Origin: Flavobacterium tibetense
GTDB taxonomy: Bacteria; Bacteroidota; Bacteroidia; Flavobacteriales; Flavobacteriaceae
DNA: 64,000 bases
Reading direction: 5' to 3'
NCBI RefSeq assembly: GCF_003293845.1
Contig: NZ_QLST01000010.1
Span: 55,290-119,289 of the forward strand
Shown here: positions 1 to 8,338 of the stretch, piece by piece
Layout of the letters: each line of letters begins with the position of its first letter
Position numbering within the stretch: position 1 is the stretch's first letter
Program-made: the position numbers and the translations under genes
Notes under the pieces: model-generated
Databases searched by the model: none
Told to the model about the DNA's origin: nothing
What the model saw: only the letters and a program-made list of their open reading frames with translations

Positions 1-1269
1 GATACAGGACGAATGAACCTAGCAAAGAAAGCTTTAAAATTAGGTTTGGAACAACATCCCAAATCTACAGGCTTGCAATTGGTTCAAGTAGAACTGTTGG
101 TTTACGAAGACAAATTGGACATAGCTGAAAAAATTCTAAATGAATTATTCGCTATTGAGCCTACCAACGAAGAAATTTACATCCAAAAAGCCAATATTTT
201 ATCCAAACGCGATCAACACGAAAAAGCCGTTGAGCAACTTCAAATTGCTTTAACTTATACCGATGATTTAGCGGATGTGTATTCGATGATTGGAATGGAA
301 TATTTGTTTATGGACGATTTAGAACAAGCCAAAACCTATTTCATTAAATGTTTGGAAAGTGATACCGAAGATTATTCTGCGTTATACAATGTAGTATATT
401 GTTTCGATTTTCTTGACCAAAATGAAGAAGCGGTAGCGTATTTAGAGCAATTTATTGATAAAAATCCGTATAGTGAAGTCGCTTGGCATCAATTAGGTCG
501 CCAATTCTATTCGTTAAAAAACTACGAAAAAGCGGTTTGGGCTTATGATTATGCTACATTAATTGATGAGAGTTTTTTGGGTGCATATTTGGAAAAAGCA
601 AAGTCTTTAGAAAAATTAAAAAAATACCAAGAAGCCATTGATTGCTACAAAACCACAATGGAGTTAGACGATGCTACTTCATTTGCTTTATTGCGCGTGG
701 GAAAATGCTACGAAAAGCTTGGAAATATTGAATTAGCACTAAAATATTATCACAAAACCGTTCATGAAGACCCGTTGCTAGACAAAGCTTGGATTGCAAT
801 TACCGATTTTTATATTCGTCAAAAAAACTACCAAAAAGCCTTGTACTATGCGAACAAAGCCTTAGGGATTGATGGAGACAATAGCGAATATTGGAAACGA
901 TATGCCGTAATCAACGAAGCATTACATCATTTTGAAGAAGCAGAATTAGGCTATAAAAAATCTTTTGAGCATGGTGATATTAATTTAGATACTTTTTTAT
1001 TGTGGACCAATATGCTTCAAGTAATTGGTGAAAACGAAGAAGCTATCGAGATTTTATTACAAGCTACTGAAGTTTTTCCTGACGAATATGAGATTGAATA
1101 TCGTTTAGCTGGATTGTATTATTTAATGGGACAAACCAGAAAAGGAAACTTTCATTTGAATAATGGTCTGCGAATGAATTTCAAAAATCATACGCTGATT
1201 CAAGAACTTTTCCCAAGTATTTGGAATAAAAAATCAGTACAAAATATTATCAAAAAATATAGCGAATAA
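1..1269 (+). CDS. Tetratricopeptide repeat protein, 5' end cut by window edge
   Basis: The reading frame is open from base 1, and the first in-frame ATG is at base 13, so the true start probably lies upstream of the window. The visible 418 residues are almost entirely helical repeats of about 34 residues with the TPR pattern (for example HEKAVEQLQIAL, YEKAVWAYDYAT, YQEAIDCYKTTM, IELALKYYHKTV, YQKALYYANKAL), at least nine units. No signal peptide or membrane segment can be seen in the visible part. Such proteins are scaffolds for protein-protein contacts; the partner cannot be read from sequence. A strong hairpin terminator follows at 1282-1328, so the gene ends its own transcript. Confidence 0.85.
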   Translation, partial: DTGRMNLAKKALKLGLEQHPKSTGLQLVQVELLVYEDKLDIAEKILNELFAIEPTNEEIYIQKANILSKRDQHEKAVEQLQIALTYTDDLADVYSMIGMEYLFMDDLEQAKTYFIKCLESDTEDYSALYNVVYCFDFLDQNEEAVAYLEQFIDKNPYSEVAWHQLGRQFYSLKNYEKAVWAYDYATLIDESFLGAYLEKAKSLEKLKKYQEAIDCYKTTMELDDATSFALLRVGKCYEKLGNIELALKYYHKTVHEDPLLDKAWIAITDFYIRQKNYQKALYYANKALGIDGDNSEYWKRYAVINEALHHFEEAELGYKKSFEHGDINLDTFLLWTNMLQVIGENEEAIEILLQATEVFPDEYEIEYRLAGLYYLMGQTRKGNFHLNNGLRMNFKNHTLIQELFPSIWNKKSVQNIIKKYSE

Positions 1270-1281
1270 ATTTAAAATCAT

Positions 1282-1328
1282 AAAATCATTCCAATTGAAA
1301 ACCAACCGTTTTTAGTTCGAATGATTTT
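1282..1328 (+). terminator. Long hairpin terminator after the TPR gene
   Basis: Two 21-base arms (1282-1302 and 1308-1328) pair over their whole length with three mismatches around a 5-base loop; the outer arm reads AAAATCATTC against GAATGATTTT. A T-rich run follows the right arm. The structure sits between the TPR stop and the DUF368 start. Confidence 0.8.
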
Positions 1329-1337
1329 TTTATTACC

Positions 1338-2306
1338 ATGAGAAAACTTTTTCCAGATTATCTACTAATTAGCTTAAAAGGAATTGCCATGGGCGCTGCA
1401 GATGTTGTTCCTGGAGTTTCAGGAGGAACCATTGCATTTATTTCTGGAATTTACCAAGAACTAATTGATAGCATCAATAAATTTGATTTAAAAACGATTC
1501 TTTCCGTAAGAAAAAATGGAATTAAAGCTACTTGGGCAGCCTTAAATGGTAACTTTCTATTAGCATTAATTAGCGGAATTTTCATTAGTATTTTAACTTT
1601 TTCTAAAGTAATTACCTTTTTATTAGATAATCATCCTATTTTAGTTTGGTCGTTCTTTTTTGGATTGGTTTTAGCAAGTATTTTGTTGATTTGGAAGCAA
1701 ATAACACATTGGAAATACTATTCACTATTCGCTTTACTTTTAGGAACTTTTGTTTCTTATTATATTACCATTGCAAAACCAGTAGCTTCTCCCGATAGTT
1801 TACCCTATTTATTTTTATCCGGATTTGTAGCCATTATAGCTATGATTTTACCTGGCGTTTCTGGCGCTTTCATCTTGCTTTTAATGGGTTCATACCAAAC
1901 TGTAATTGGAACTATCAACCAATTTAGAGAAGGAATTGCATCATTTAACATGGAAATTTTAGGTCAAGCCATGATTAAATTAATGACTTTTGCAGTTGGA
2001 GCCATTTTAGGATTAAAATTATTTTCAAAAATCTTGCATTGGATGTTTGCGCATCATAAAAACACCACTTTAGCCGTGTTAATTGGATTCATGATAGGTT
2101 CTTTGAATAAAATTTGGCCTTGGAAACAAGTCTTAGAAACCCGATTGAATAGTCATGGGGAAGTGGTCCCGTTTTTAGAAAAAAGTATATTACCACAGCA
2201 TTTTGAAGGAAATCCACAAATTATTGGAGCTGTTGTAATGGTATTTTTCGGATTTATTTTAATTGTTGGATTAGAAAAAATCGCAGCGAAACTAGGTAAA
2301 AACTAA
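1338..2306 (+). CDS. DUF368 membrane protein, undecaprenyl-phosphate translocase (PopT) family
   Basis: A 322-residue polytopic membrane protein of the DUF368 family. The hallmark motif PGVSGG lies at residues 25-30 in the segment GAADVVPGVSGGTIAF. A second copy, LPGVSGAF, is near residue 171, which fits an internally duplicated transporter fold. Members of DUF368 (PopT) have been shown to recycle undecaprenyl phosphate, the lipid carrier for cell-wall and surface glycans, across the cytoplasmic membrane. That role here is inferred from family membership. The gene follows a strong terminator and precedes aroE by only 6 bases, so the two are probably co-transcribed. About eight to ten hydrophobic segments are visible. 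Confidence 0.88.
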   Translation: MRKLFPDYLLISLKGIAMGAADVVPGVSGGTIAFISGIYQELIDSINKFDLKTILSVRKNGIKATWAALNGNFLLALISGIFISILTFSKVITFLLDNHPILVWSFFFGLVLASILLIWKQITHWKYYSLFALLLGTFVSYYITIAKPVASPDSLPYLFLSGFVAIIAMILPGVSGAFILLLMGSYQTVIGTINQFREGIASFNMEILGQAMIKLMTFAVGAILGLKLFSKILHWMFAHHKNTTLAVLIGFMIGSLNKIWPWKQVLETRLNSHGEVVPFLEKSILPQHFEGNPQIIGAVVMVFFGFILIVGLEKIAAKLGKN

Positions 2307-2312
2307 GATGTC

Positions 2313-3077
2313 ATGGCAAAGAAAAAAAAAGACAAAAAACAAGTGAAATACGGACTGATTGGTCGAAACATCAGTCATTCGTTTTCCAAAAAATATTTCA
2401 CAGAGAAATTCAAATTATTGCATTTCGATAATTGTGAGTACTTGAATTTTGATATCGATTCCATAAAAAAATTTCCTGAAATCTTTGCAGAAACTAAAGG
2501 TTTACGCGGATTAAATGTTACTATTCCTTACAAAGAAGAAATCATTCCTTATTTAGACGAATTATCCAAAAACGCTGAAAAAATTGGTGCTGTAAACGCT
2601 ATTTCAATTTCCAAAAGTAAAAAATTAAAAGGCTACAACACCGATCATTATGGTTTCAAAAAAGCATTGTTGCCTTTATTGGAAGAACACCATCAAAGAG
2701 CGCTAATTTTAGGAACTGGTGGCGCTAGTAAAGCCGTTGCATTTGCGTTGCGAAAATTAAAAATTGAATTCGATTTCGTTTCTAGAAACCCTAATGAATT
2801 TGAGTTGAGCTATGAAGAAATTACGCAAGAAGTTTTTGAGGATTACCAAATTATCATCAACACTACACCACTTGGAACGCATCCCAATACAGAGACTTTT
2901 CCCAATTTAGATTATAGCTTATTTACTTCCAAGCATCTTGCCTTTGATTTGGTTTACAATCCAGAAGAAACCGAATTTTTAAAACGTGCCAAAGCCAATG
3001 GCGCTTCGACCAAAAACGGTTACGAAATGCTAGTTTTTCAAGCGGAAAAAGCTTGGCGTATTTGGAATAAAAAGTAA
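2313..3077 (+). CDS. aroE: Shikimate dehydrogenase
   Basis: Reduces 3-dehydroshikimate to shikimate with NADPH in the aromatic amino acid pathway. The shikimate-binding SHS motif is at residues 21-23 and the NVTIPYK motif at about 68-74, with its Lys as the catalytic residue. GAVNAI follows. The nucleotide-binding GTGGASKA loop lies near residue 133, and DLVYNP and a C-terminal GYEMLVFQ segment complete the fold. The 254-residue length is slightly short, as is common in Bacteroidota. The N terminus is unusually lysine-rich (MAKKKKDKK) before the conserved YGLIG strand; a shorter start is not available in frame. Transcribed with the upstream DUF368 gene. Confidence 0.93.
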   Translation: MAKKKKDKKQVKYGLIGRNISHSFSKKYFTEKFKLLHFDNCEYLNFDIDSIKKFPEIFAETKGLRGLNVTIPYKEEIIPYLDELSKNAEKIGAVNAISISKSKKLKGYNTDHYGFKKALLPLLEEHHQRALILGTGGASKAVAFALRKLKIEFDFVSRNPNEFELSYEEITQEVFEDYQIIINTTPLGTHPNTETFPNLDYSLFTSKHLAFDLVYNPEETEFLKRAKANGASTKNGYEMLVFQAEKAWRIWNKK

Positions 3078-3155
3078 AACTGTCTCATTATTTACTACTA
3101 CAAAGTGTTTTTTTAACTCATTTCAAATAAAAAAATGCACATTTAACCGATTTTC

Positions 3156-3186
3156 TTTGAATTTTGGTCATGCTTTAGTATCTTCG
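3156..3186 (+). promoter_or_regulatory. Bacteroidota-type promoter for the DUF349 gene
   Basis: A -33 element TTTG at 3156-3159 and a -7 element TATCTTCG at 3179-3186 are separated by 19 bases, matching the Bacteroidota sigma factor consensus apart from C in place of T in TAnnTTTG. The start codon is 35 bases downstream of the -7 element. Confidence 0.55.
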
Positions 3187-3221
3187 AACGCAAATAATAG
3201 TAACCTTAAGCATTTTACACA

Positions 3222-5111
3222 ATGTTAGAAGAAAAGCATGATAACCTGCAAGAAGCAGATGGACAAATTCAAGAGTCGGAAATGGAACAAGTTGTAGTTG
3301 AAAATCAATCGGCACAAGATGCTATTGATCATTCCAATGCAGAAGAAAGTGAAGACGACTCTGTACAAGACAAACACGAAATCCCAATGTTGGATTACGA
3401 AACGCTTTCGATGGAAGAACTAGCTGATGAATTACAAAAGTTAGTCCAACAACACAAAGTCATGGCCATTAAAGACCATGTGGAAGAAATTAAAAAAGCG
3501 TTTTTAAATCACTTTCACCACTTTATGGATGAAAAACGTGAAGAATTCAACGAAAACAATACCGATGAAAATGCGGAATTTGAATACCATTTCCCGCTAA
3601 AAAATAAATTTGATGCTATTTACGATGAATATAAAACGCAACGTAATCAGCATTACAACCAATTACAAAAAAACTTAAAAAACAATTTGACTTACCGTAG
3701 TGAGTTAATTGAAGAGTTGAAAAACCTTGTTGATGGAACAGATGAAACACTGAGCATCAACGATATGTTCAAAAAAGCAAACGACATTAGAGAACGTTGG
3801 AAAAATGCAGGTGCTATTCCACGTGATAAATACAATATTGTTTGGAACAATTACCATTTTCACATTGAGCGTTTTTACGATTTAATGCATTTGGACAAAG
3901 AAGCCCGTGATTTGGATTTAAAAAATAATTTAGACCAAAAACTAGCGATTATTGAACGTGCCAAAATTTTATTGAACGAAGAAGATGTAATGAAAGCATT
4001 CCGTGAATTGCAATTGTTACACCGCGTTTGGAAAGAAGAAATTGGTCCTGTTGATAGAGAACATCGTGAAACCATTTGGAATGAATTCAGTGAAATTACC
4101 AAGCAAATGCACGACAAACGCGAAGCCTATTTCGGACAAGCGAAAGAACGTGAAAATGAAAATTTAGCGAAGAAAAATCAAATTATTGCTCAAATTATTG
4201 CATTGGGCGAAGAAAAAATCAATTCGCATAACGGTTGGCAAGGACAAATTAAAAAAATGGAAGCTTTAAGAGACTCGTTCTTCAAAGCTGGAAAAGTGCC
4301 TTCTGAAGTAAACGAAGCTACTTGGGCTAACTTTAAAAATGCGGTGCGTTCGTTCAACAGCAATAAAAATGCGTTTTACAAAGACATCAAACACGAGCAA
4401 CACGAGAATTTAACAAAGAAAATGGCGTTGGTAGAAAAAGCCAATGCATTAAAAGATAACGAAGATTTTCAAGCGACAACGCCAATCATGAAGCAAATTC
4501 AAGAAGATTGGAAGAAAATTGGTCACGTTCCAAGGAAAAATTCGGATAAGATTTGGAAAGAATTCAAAGATGCTTGCAACCACTATTTCGATAGAATGCA
4601 TGCGGTTAGAAATTCGGAAAGCAATGAAGAAATTGCAGCTTTTGACAAGAAAAAAGAATTTTTAGACCAATTGAAAGACTTCACGTTATCTGGCGACCAC
4701 AAAACTGATTTAGATGCTATTAAAGGTCATATTGAAGCGTGGAAAGCTATTGGAAGAGTGCCATTTAATCGTCGTCATATTGAAGGGAAATTCAACAAAA
4801 TATTAGATGCATTATTTGACAAGTTGAGTTTATCTAAAAAAGACACTGAAATGATGCGTTTTAGTGCTAAAATTGACCAATGGGTTGAAAACGAAGACGG
4901 AAGATCCATTGAAAAAGAGCAATTCTTTATCAGAAAGAAAATTGACGAAGTTCAAAATGAAATTTTCCAATTAGAAAACAACATTCAGTTCATTAGCAGT
5001 AGTTCGAAAGGCGAGAATCCATTCATCAAAGAAGTTCAGAAAAACATCGAACGCCACAAAGAAGACTTGAAATTGTGGAAAGAAAAATTAAGCAAATTAA
5101 GAGAAATATAA
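3222..5111 (+). CDS. DUF349 repeat protein
   Basis: A 629-residue soluble protein with a very acidic N-terminal tail (residues 1-60) followed by at least five DUF349 helical repeats. Each repeat carries the signature W-x-G-x-[VI]-P: ERWKNAGAIPRDKYN, HRVWKEEIGPVDREH, FFKAGKVPSEVNE, DWKKIGHVPRKNSDKIW and AWKAIGRVPFNRRHI. The C terminus is coiled coil. DUF349 proteins are widespread in Bacteroidota and their biochemical role is not established; I do not assign one. The gene has its own promoter and ends in a hairpin terminator, so it is monocistronic. The start is the first ATG after the promoter. Confidence 0.85.
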   Translation: MLEEKHDNLQEADGQIQESEMEQVVVENQSAQDAIDHSNAEESEDDSVQDKHEIPMLDYETLSMEELADELQKLVQQHKVMAIKDHVEEIKKAFLNHFHHFMDEKREEFNENNTDENAEFEYHFPLKNKFDAIYDEYKTQRNQHYNQLQKNLKNNLTYRSELIEELKNLVDGTDETLSINDMFKKANDIRERWKNAGAIPRDKYNIVWNNYHFHIERFYDLMHLDKEARDLDLKNNLDQKLAIIERAKILLNEEDVMKAFRELQLLHRVWKEEIGPVDREHRETIWNEFSEITKQMHDKREAYFGQAKERENENLAKKNQIIAQIIALGEEKINSHNGWQGQIKKMEALRDSFFKAGKVPSEVNEATWANFKNAVRSFNSNKNAFYKDIKHEQHENLTKKMALVEKANALKDNEDFQATTPIMKQIQEDWKKIGHVPRKNSDKIWKEFKDACNHYFDRMHAVRNSESNEEIAAFDKKKEFLDQLKDFTLSGDHKTDLDAIKGHIEAWKAIGRVPFNRRHIEGKFNKILDALFDKLSLSKKDTEMMRFSAKIDQWVENEDGRSIEKEQFFIRKKIDEVQNEIFQLENNIQFISSSSKGENPFIKEVQKNIERHKEDLKLWKEKLSKLREI

Positions 5112-5125
5112 AAATTAACCTAAAT

Positions 5126-5149
5126 AATCCCGAGTGAAAGCTTGGGATT
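5126..5149 (+). terminator. Hairpin terminator after the DUF349 gene
   Basis: AATCCCGAG (5126-5134) pairs with CTTGGGATT (5141-5149), one G-T pair, six-base loop, followed by a T-rich stretch. It ends ten bases before the next start codon. Confidence 0.7.
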
Positions 5150-5159
5150 TAATTATTTT

Positions 5160-6071
5160 ATGAAAAAAGCACTATCTATTTTATTTTTTGTAATTATCAA
5201 TTACTCATTTGGACAAATCAATTATGAAGAATCTACATTTCAAGCAATTACATTTTGGGATTTAAAAGAAAAACAAAATTATGATATAACAATTTCTCAA
5301 TATAGAATTGTAAAAAACGATTCTATCTTAAAAAATAAAATCAAATATCAGGTTGAAATTATAGTTATAGATTCAACAGCTAAAAATTATGAAATAGAGT
5401 GGCACTTTAAAAATTTCGTTACTACAAGTAATAGTAAAATAAAACAAGAAATTGATAAAATTTATGAAGGAATAAAAATTAAATACAAGACTGATGAATT
5501 AGGTGTATTTGAAAAAATAACTAATTTAGAATCCGTTAGAAAACAAATTCAAAAGAAATTGGATAACATTAAAAAAGAAAACAAATCACTTTCAGATTTA
5601 GGTTCTGATTTCACTAAGTTGGAATTTTTTCTTAAAAATAAAAATTCGTTGGAAAATTTATTTGCTAAAGATATTAACCAATTTCATTATTTTCATGGGG
5701 TTGCATTTGAATTAAATGAAAGTCAAAGTGCTAAAATGGAAGTACCAAACCTTTTGGGAGGAAAACCTTTTGATGCAGACATAACATTTGAAATGACTGA
5801 TATCAATTCGGAATATGAATTTGCAGTTTTAAGAATGGAACAAGTTGTAAATAGTGTAGAATTGAAAAAATCTGTAATAGAGTTCCTTAAAAAAACTAGA
5901 GGTTATAAAGGTGACTATATATTAGAAGAATTAAAAAACGAAATACGGATGGCTACTTCTATGCACAATACAGGTTGGCCAATTTATTCCTCTCATATTG
6001 TTGATATTAATTTAGGCGACGAACAAACAGTTGAAATCAGAGAGATTGAATTAATTGTTGATGAAAACTAA
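5160..6071 (+). CDS. Exported protein of unknown function
   Basis: I do not recognise a family. The ATG at 5160 gives a 303-residue protein with a clean signal peptide (MKKALSILFFVIINYSFGQ, cleavage after GQ). A TTG start at 5142 would add six residues that spoil the signal and overlap the terminator. The mature part is Lys/Glu-rich and mixed alpha/beta, with no Cys pattern or catalytic motif that I can name. It likely acts in the periplasm or at the surface. The next gene starts 5 bases downstream and may be co-transcribed. Codon usage is more AT-rich than in the upstream housekeeping genes, suggesting an accessory gene. Confidence 0.65.
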   Translation: MKKALSILFFVIINYSFGQINYEESTFQAITFWDLKEKQNYDITISQYRIVKNDSILKNKIKYQVEIIVIDSTAKNYEIEWHFKNFVTTSNSKIKQEIDKIYEGIKIKYKTDELGVFEKITNLESVRKQIQKKLDNIKKENKSLSDLGSDFTKLEFFLKNKNSLENLFAKDINQFHYFHGVAFELNESQSAKMEVPNLLGGKPFDADITFEMTDINSEYEFAVLRMEQVVNSVELKKSVIEFLKKTRGYKGDYILEELKNEIRMATSMHNTGWPIYSSHIVDINLGDEQTVEIREIELIVDEN

Positions 6072-6076
6072 TTAAT

Positions 6077-6616
6077 ATGTCAACAACTCATCACATTAAA
6101 ATAACAGATATAACTGAAAGTGATTTAATTACCATTATTTCAGATTTAGCAAACTTATATCAAGACTCAGGATTTACCAAAACTATCAGCATTTACCGAA
6201 AAAAAGGTAATCCAGAAATTTACTCGCTCATATTTAGTGAATCTCCTGATTTTGAAAGATTCTGTTATTTTATTAATTATTTACGCTATCCCGAATCGAT
6301 AAAAGAATTGAATCCAAAAGTAAAAGGATACATTCATAAAAGTTTAATTCGTGAATCAGGTGATTTTAAAATCGGAGAATGGTTTCAAGTATTTGTTCCT
6401 GAAAATGATTCTAAATATAATGTAGTACATTTCATTAACGAACAAAATCAATTATTTGAATATGATTTTGGAGGTCAAATAAACAATTTAGGAAACGGGC
6501 TATTTAAAAAAGATGTTTTTTACATTGATGATTATCATTTCATAACAGACATCTATTCTGAAAAGTCGTTTAATGAAAATTTTCAAGAAATTAAACCTTG
6601 GTGGAAATTTTGGTAA
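6077..6616 (+). CDS. Hypothetical cytoplasmic protein
   Basis: A 179-residue protein without a signal peptide or membrane segment. I do not recognise the family. It contains an N-terminal segment with the pattern of a small alpha/beta domain (DITESDLITIISDLANLYQD, then a strand SIYRKK and ESPDFERFCYFINYLRYP) and an aromatic-rich C terminus ending in PWWKFW. The gene starts 5 bases after the preceding exported-protein gene, so the two probably form a transcription unit. It is followed by a repeat-bearing convergent intergenic region. Confidence 0.6.
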   Translation: MSTTHHIKITDITESDLITIISDLANLYQDSGFTKTISIYRKKGNPEIYSLIFSESPDFERFCYFINYLRYPESIKELNPKVKGYIHKSLIRESGDFKIGEWFQVFVPENDSKYNVVHFINEQNQLFEYDFGGQINNLGNGLFKKDVFYIDDYHFITDIYSEKSFNENFQEIKPWWKFW

Positions 6617-6762
6617 GTAACATTTGATTTTCTACTAATCGAATCGTCAAAATAGTTTTAAGGAATTACAAACAAAAAAACGTAAAATTTTTTCTTCAAA
6701 GCTTTTATGTTTTGAAATATTTAGCAGCTTTGAATTTAATAACTTCGTTGAATCTTCGATTT

Positions 6763-6893
6763 CAGCATGACAAACTGAGTGGAAAAACTTTGTGTACTTA
6801 GTGCCTTCTTTGTGTTCCTTGTGGTTAAAAGAGATGCTTCCAGCATGACATACTAAACGCAAAAACTGAGACTGAGACTGAAAACTACAACTT
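6763..6893. repeat. Intergenic repeat region with direct repeats and CTGA-type tandem units
   Basis: This convergent gap holds two near-identical 14-mers (CAGCATGACAAACT at 6763 and CAGCATGACATACT at 6841), a stretch reading CTTTGTGTTCCTTGTGG, and a short tandem tract (ACTGAGACTGAGACTGA) running into the mazG 3' end. An 89-codon minus-strand frame across it encodes the low-complexity phrase NHKEHKEGTKYTK and is judged not to be a gene. I recall similar phrases in intergenic DNA of other flavobacteria, unverified here. Confidence 0.55.
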
Positions 6894-7658
6894 CTTCGCT
6901 TCTTCCCAAAAAACATCCATTTCTGCCAATGTCATATGCATTAAGGGTTTGCCTAATTCGTTGGCTTTGCTTTCTAAATATTGGAAACGTTTGATAAATT
7001 TTTTATTAGTGTGTTCTAAAGCGTCTTCTGGGTTTACTTTTAAGAATCTGGCGTAATTGATCATGGAGAATAAAACATCCCCAAATTCGGCTTCTATTTT
7101 ATCTTGATTACCCGATTGTACCTCAGCTTGGAGTTCGTTTAACTCTTCTTGTACTTTTTCCCAAACTTGGTGCGGTTCTTCCCAATCAAATCCAACGCCT
7201 TTAACTTTATCTTGAATGCGACTTGCTTTTACTAACGCTGGCAAACTTTTTGGGACACCTTCCAAAACCGATTTTTTGCCTTCTTTTAGTTTTAGTTTTT
7301 CCCAATTTTGCTTAACTTCTTCTTCGTCTGCCACCACCACATCACCATAAATATGCGGATGACGATCAATTAATTTATCACAAATAGAATTGGCAACATC
7401 AGCAATGTCAAAAGCATTAGTTTCGCTACCAATTTTTGCATAAAAAACAATATGCAACAATACATCGCCCAACTCTTTCTTGATTTCCTGCAAATCGTTG
7501 TCTAAAATAGCATCACCTAATTCGTAAGTTTCTTCAATCGTCAAATGACGCAGACTTTCTAGCGTTTGCTTTTTATCCCAAGGACATTTTTCGCGTAAAT
7601 CGTCCATGATATCTAAAAGTCGGTTGAAAGCTTGTAGTTGCTGTTGGCGTGTGTTCAT
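6885..7658 (-). CDS. mazG: Nucleoside triphosphate pyrophosphohydrolase MazG
   Basis: Hydrolyses nucleoside triphosphates to monophosphates and pyrophosphate, a house-cleaning activity. Two MazG domains are visible: the first has CPWDKKQTLESLRHLTIEE and then ELGDVLLHIVFYAKIG, and the second has QEELNELQAEV and EAEFGDVLFSMINYAR. These give the E-E-x-x-E...E-x-x-D metal-binding pattern twice. Using the ATG at 7658 gives 257 residues, close to the usual 260-270, with the N terminus MNTRQQQLQAFNRLLDIM; the frame extends further upstream but runs through a palindrome. The upstream gene on the same strand is the DUF5606 gene. Confidence 0.93.
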   Translation of the reverse strand: MNTRQQQLQAFNRLLDIMDDLREKCPWDKKQTLESLRHLTIEETYELGDAILDNDLQEIKKELGDVLLHIVFYAKIGSETNAFDIADVANSICDKLIDRHPHIYGDVVVADEEEVKQNWEKLKLKEGKKSVLEGVPKSLPALVKASRIQDKVKGVGFDWEEPHQVWEKVQEELNELQAEVQSGNQDKIEAEFGDVLFSMINYARFLKVNPEDALEHTNKKFIKRFQYLESKANELGKPLMHMTLAEMDVFWEEAKKL

Positions 7659-7678
7659 TTTCGTTTTAATTATTTGAC

Positions 7679-7707
7679 GTATAGACAAGCCAATGGCTTG
7701 TCTATAC
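7679..7707. repeat. Perfect palindrome sharing its core with 58151-58170
   Basis: Fourteen-base arms (7679-7692 and 7694-7707) flank a single central base; the core is AGACAAGCCA-A-TGGCTTGTCT. It lies just upstream of the mazG start, between mazG and the DUF5606 gene. It could act as a terminator for the DUF5606 gene or be a copy of a dispersed palindrome. Confidence 0.7.
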
Positions 7708-7781
7708 AAAATTGATTTAATACGTAAAAATAAAAAATCCCACGTGGAAAACGCAGGATTGGTATATAAATTTCTTTTGGC

Positions 7782-8210
7782 TTATTCAGCCGCTGGAGTC
7801 TCTTCTTTTTCTTCTTTAGATAAAGCTTCTAATGTTACAAAACCTTTTGGTTGTAAAATATTATACCAATTCAATATTTTTTTAATATCAGAAGTGTATA
7901 CTCTATCTTCATCAAACTCTGGAAGTATCTCACGGAAATAGGTTCTGATTTTCGCTTCGTCTTCTTTATGAGATAAAGCTGGACCATCATTTTCTTTGGT
8001 AGCAATAGCTTTCAAAACTTCAGATAAACGCACTTCTTCAGTGTAAGTGTACACCGCGATTTCAGATAATAAACTCACATTACTTCTTAAACCCACCGTG
8101 ATTTTTTTTCCATCTAATAAAGATTCCGCTACGAAACCTGTACGTGTTTGAATTTTTAATTCATATAATCCTGGTTTGCCAGAAATGGCTAATATTTTTT
8201 GAATACTCAT
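7782..8210 (-). CDS. DUF5606 domain protein
   Basis: A 142-residue soluble protein matching the Bacteroidota DUF5606 family as I recall it. The N terminus MSIQKILAISGKPGLYELK contains a small beta domain that continues with TRTGFVAESLLDGKKITVG. It is followed by a helical segment with TSDIKKILNWYNIL, and a Glu/Ala-rich tail. Its biochemical function is unknown. The gene lies between def (upstream on the same strand) and mazG (downstream), an arrangement that looks like a housekeeping neighbourhood. The 128-base gap to def contains a 16-bp inverted repeat. Confidence 0.8.
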   Translation of the reverse strand: MSIQKILAISGKPGLYELKIQTRTGFVAESLLDGKKITVGLRSNVSLLSEIAVYTYTEEVRLSEVLKAIATKENDGPALSHKEDEAKIRTYFREILPEFDEDRVYTSDIKKILNWYNILQPKGFVTLEALSKEEKEETPAAE

Positions 8211-8254
8211 AACTTGTTTTTATTAAGGTTGGCAAATATATATTTTTAAATTTC

Positions 8255-8319
8255 AAATTTCAAATTCCAAATTCCAAAAAACTCTTAAATTTTACTTCAA
8301 GTATTGGAATTTGAAATTT
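8255..8319. repeat. Perfect 16-bp inverted repeat between DUF5606 and def genes
   Basis: AAATTTCAAATTCCAA (8255-8270) is the exact reverse complement of 8304-8319, with a 33-base loop. Additional copies of the short units CAAATTCC and TTGGAATTT flank both arms, giving an extended low-complexity palindrome. It may act as a terminator for def or be a dispersed element. Confidence 0.65.
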
Positions 8320-8338
8320 TGCTATTGGAATTTCACTC

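Noticed and set aside
3875..4117. 80-codon minus-strand frame inside the DUF349 gene
   Set aside because: Antisense shadow with Ser/Cys-rich content and no start context.
5142..5159. Upstream TTG start for the exported protein at 5160
   Set aside because: It would place the start inside the terminator stem and add MGFNYF before a perfect signal peptide.
6647..6916. 89-codon minus-strand frame encoding NHKEHKEGTKYTK-like text
   Set aside because: It lies across intergenic repeats, overlaps the mazG 3' end and is low complexity; no family pattern.
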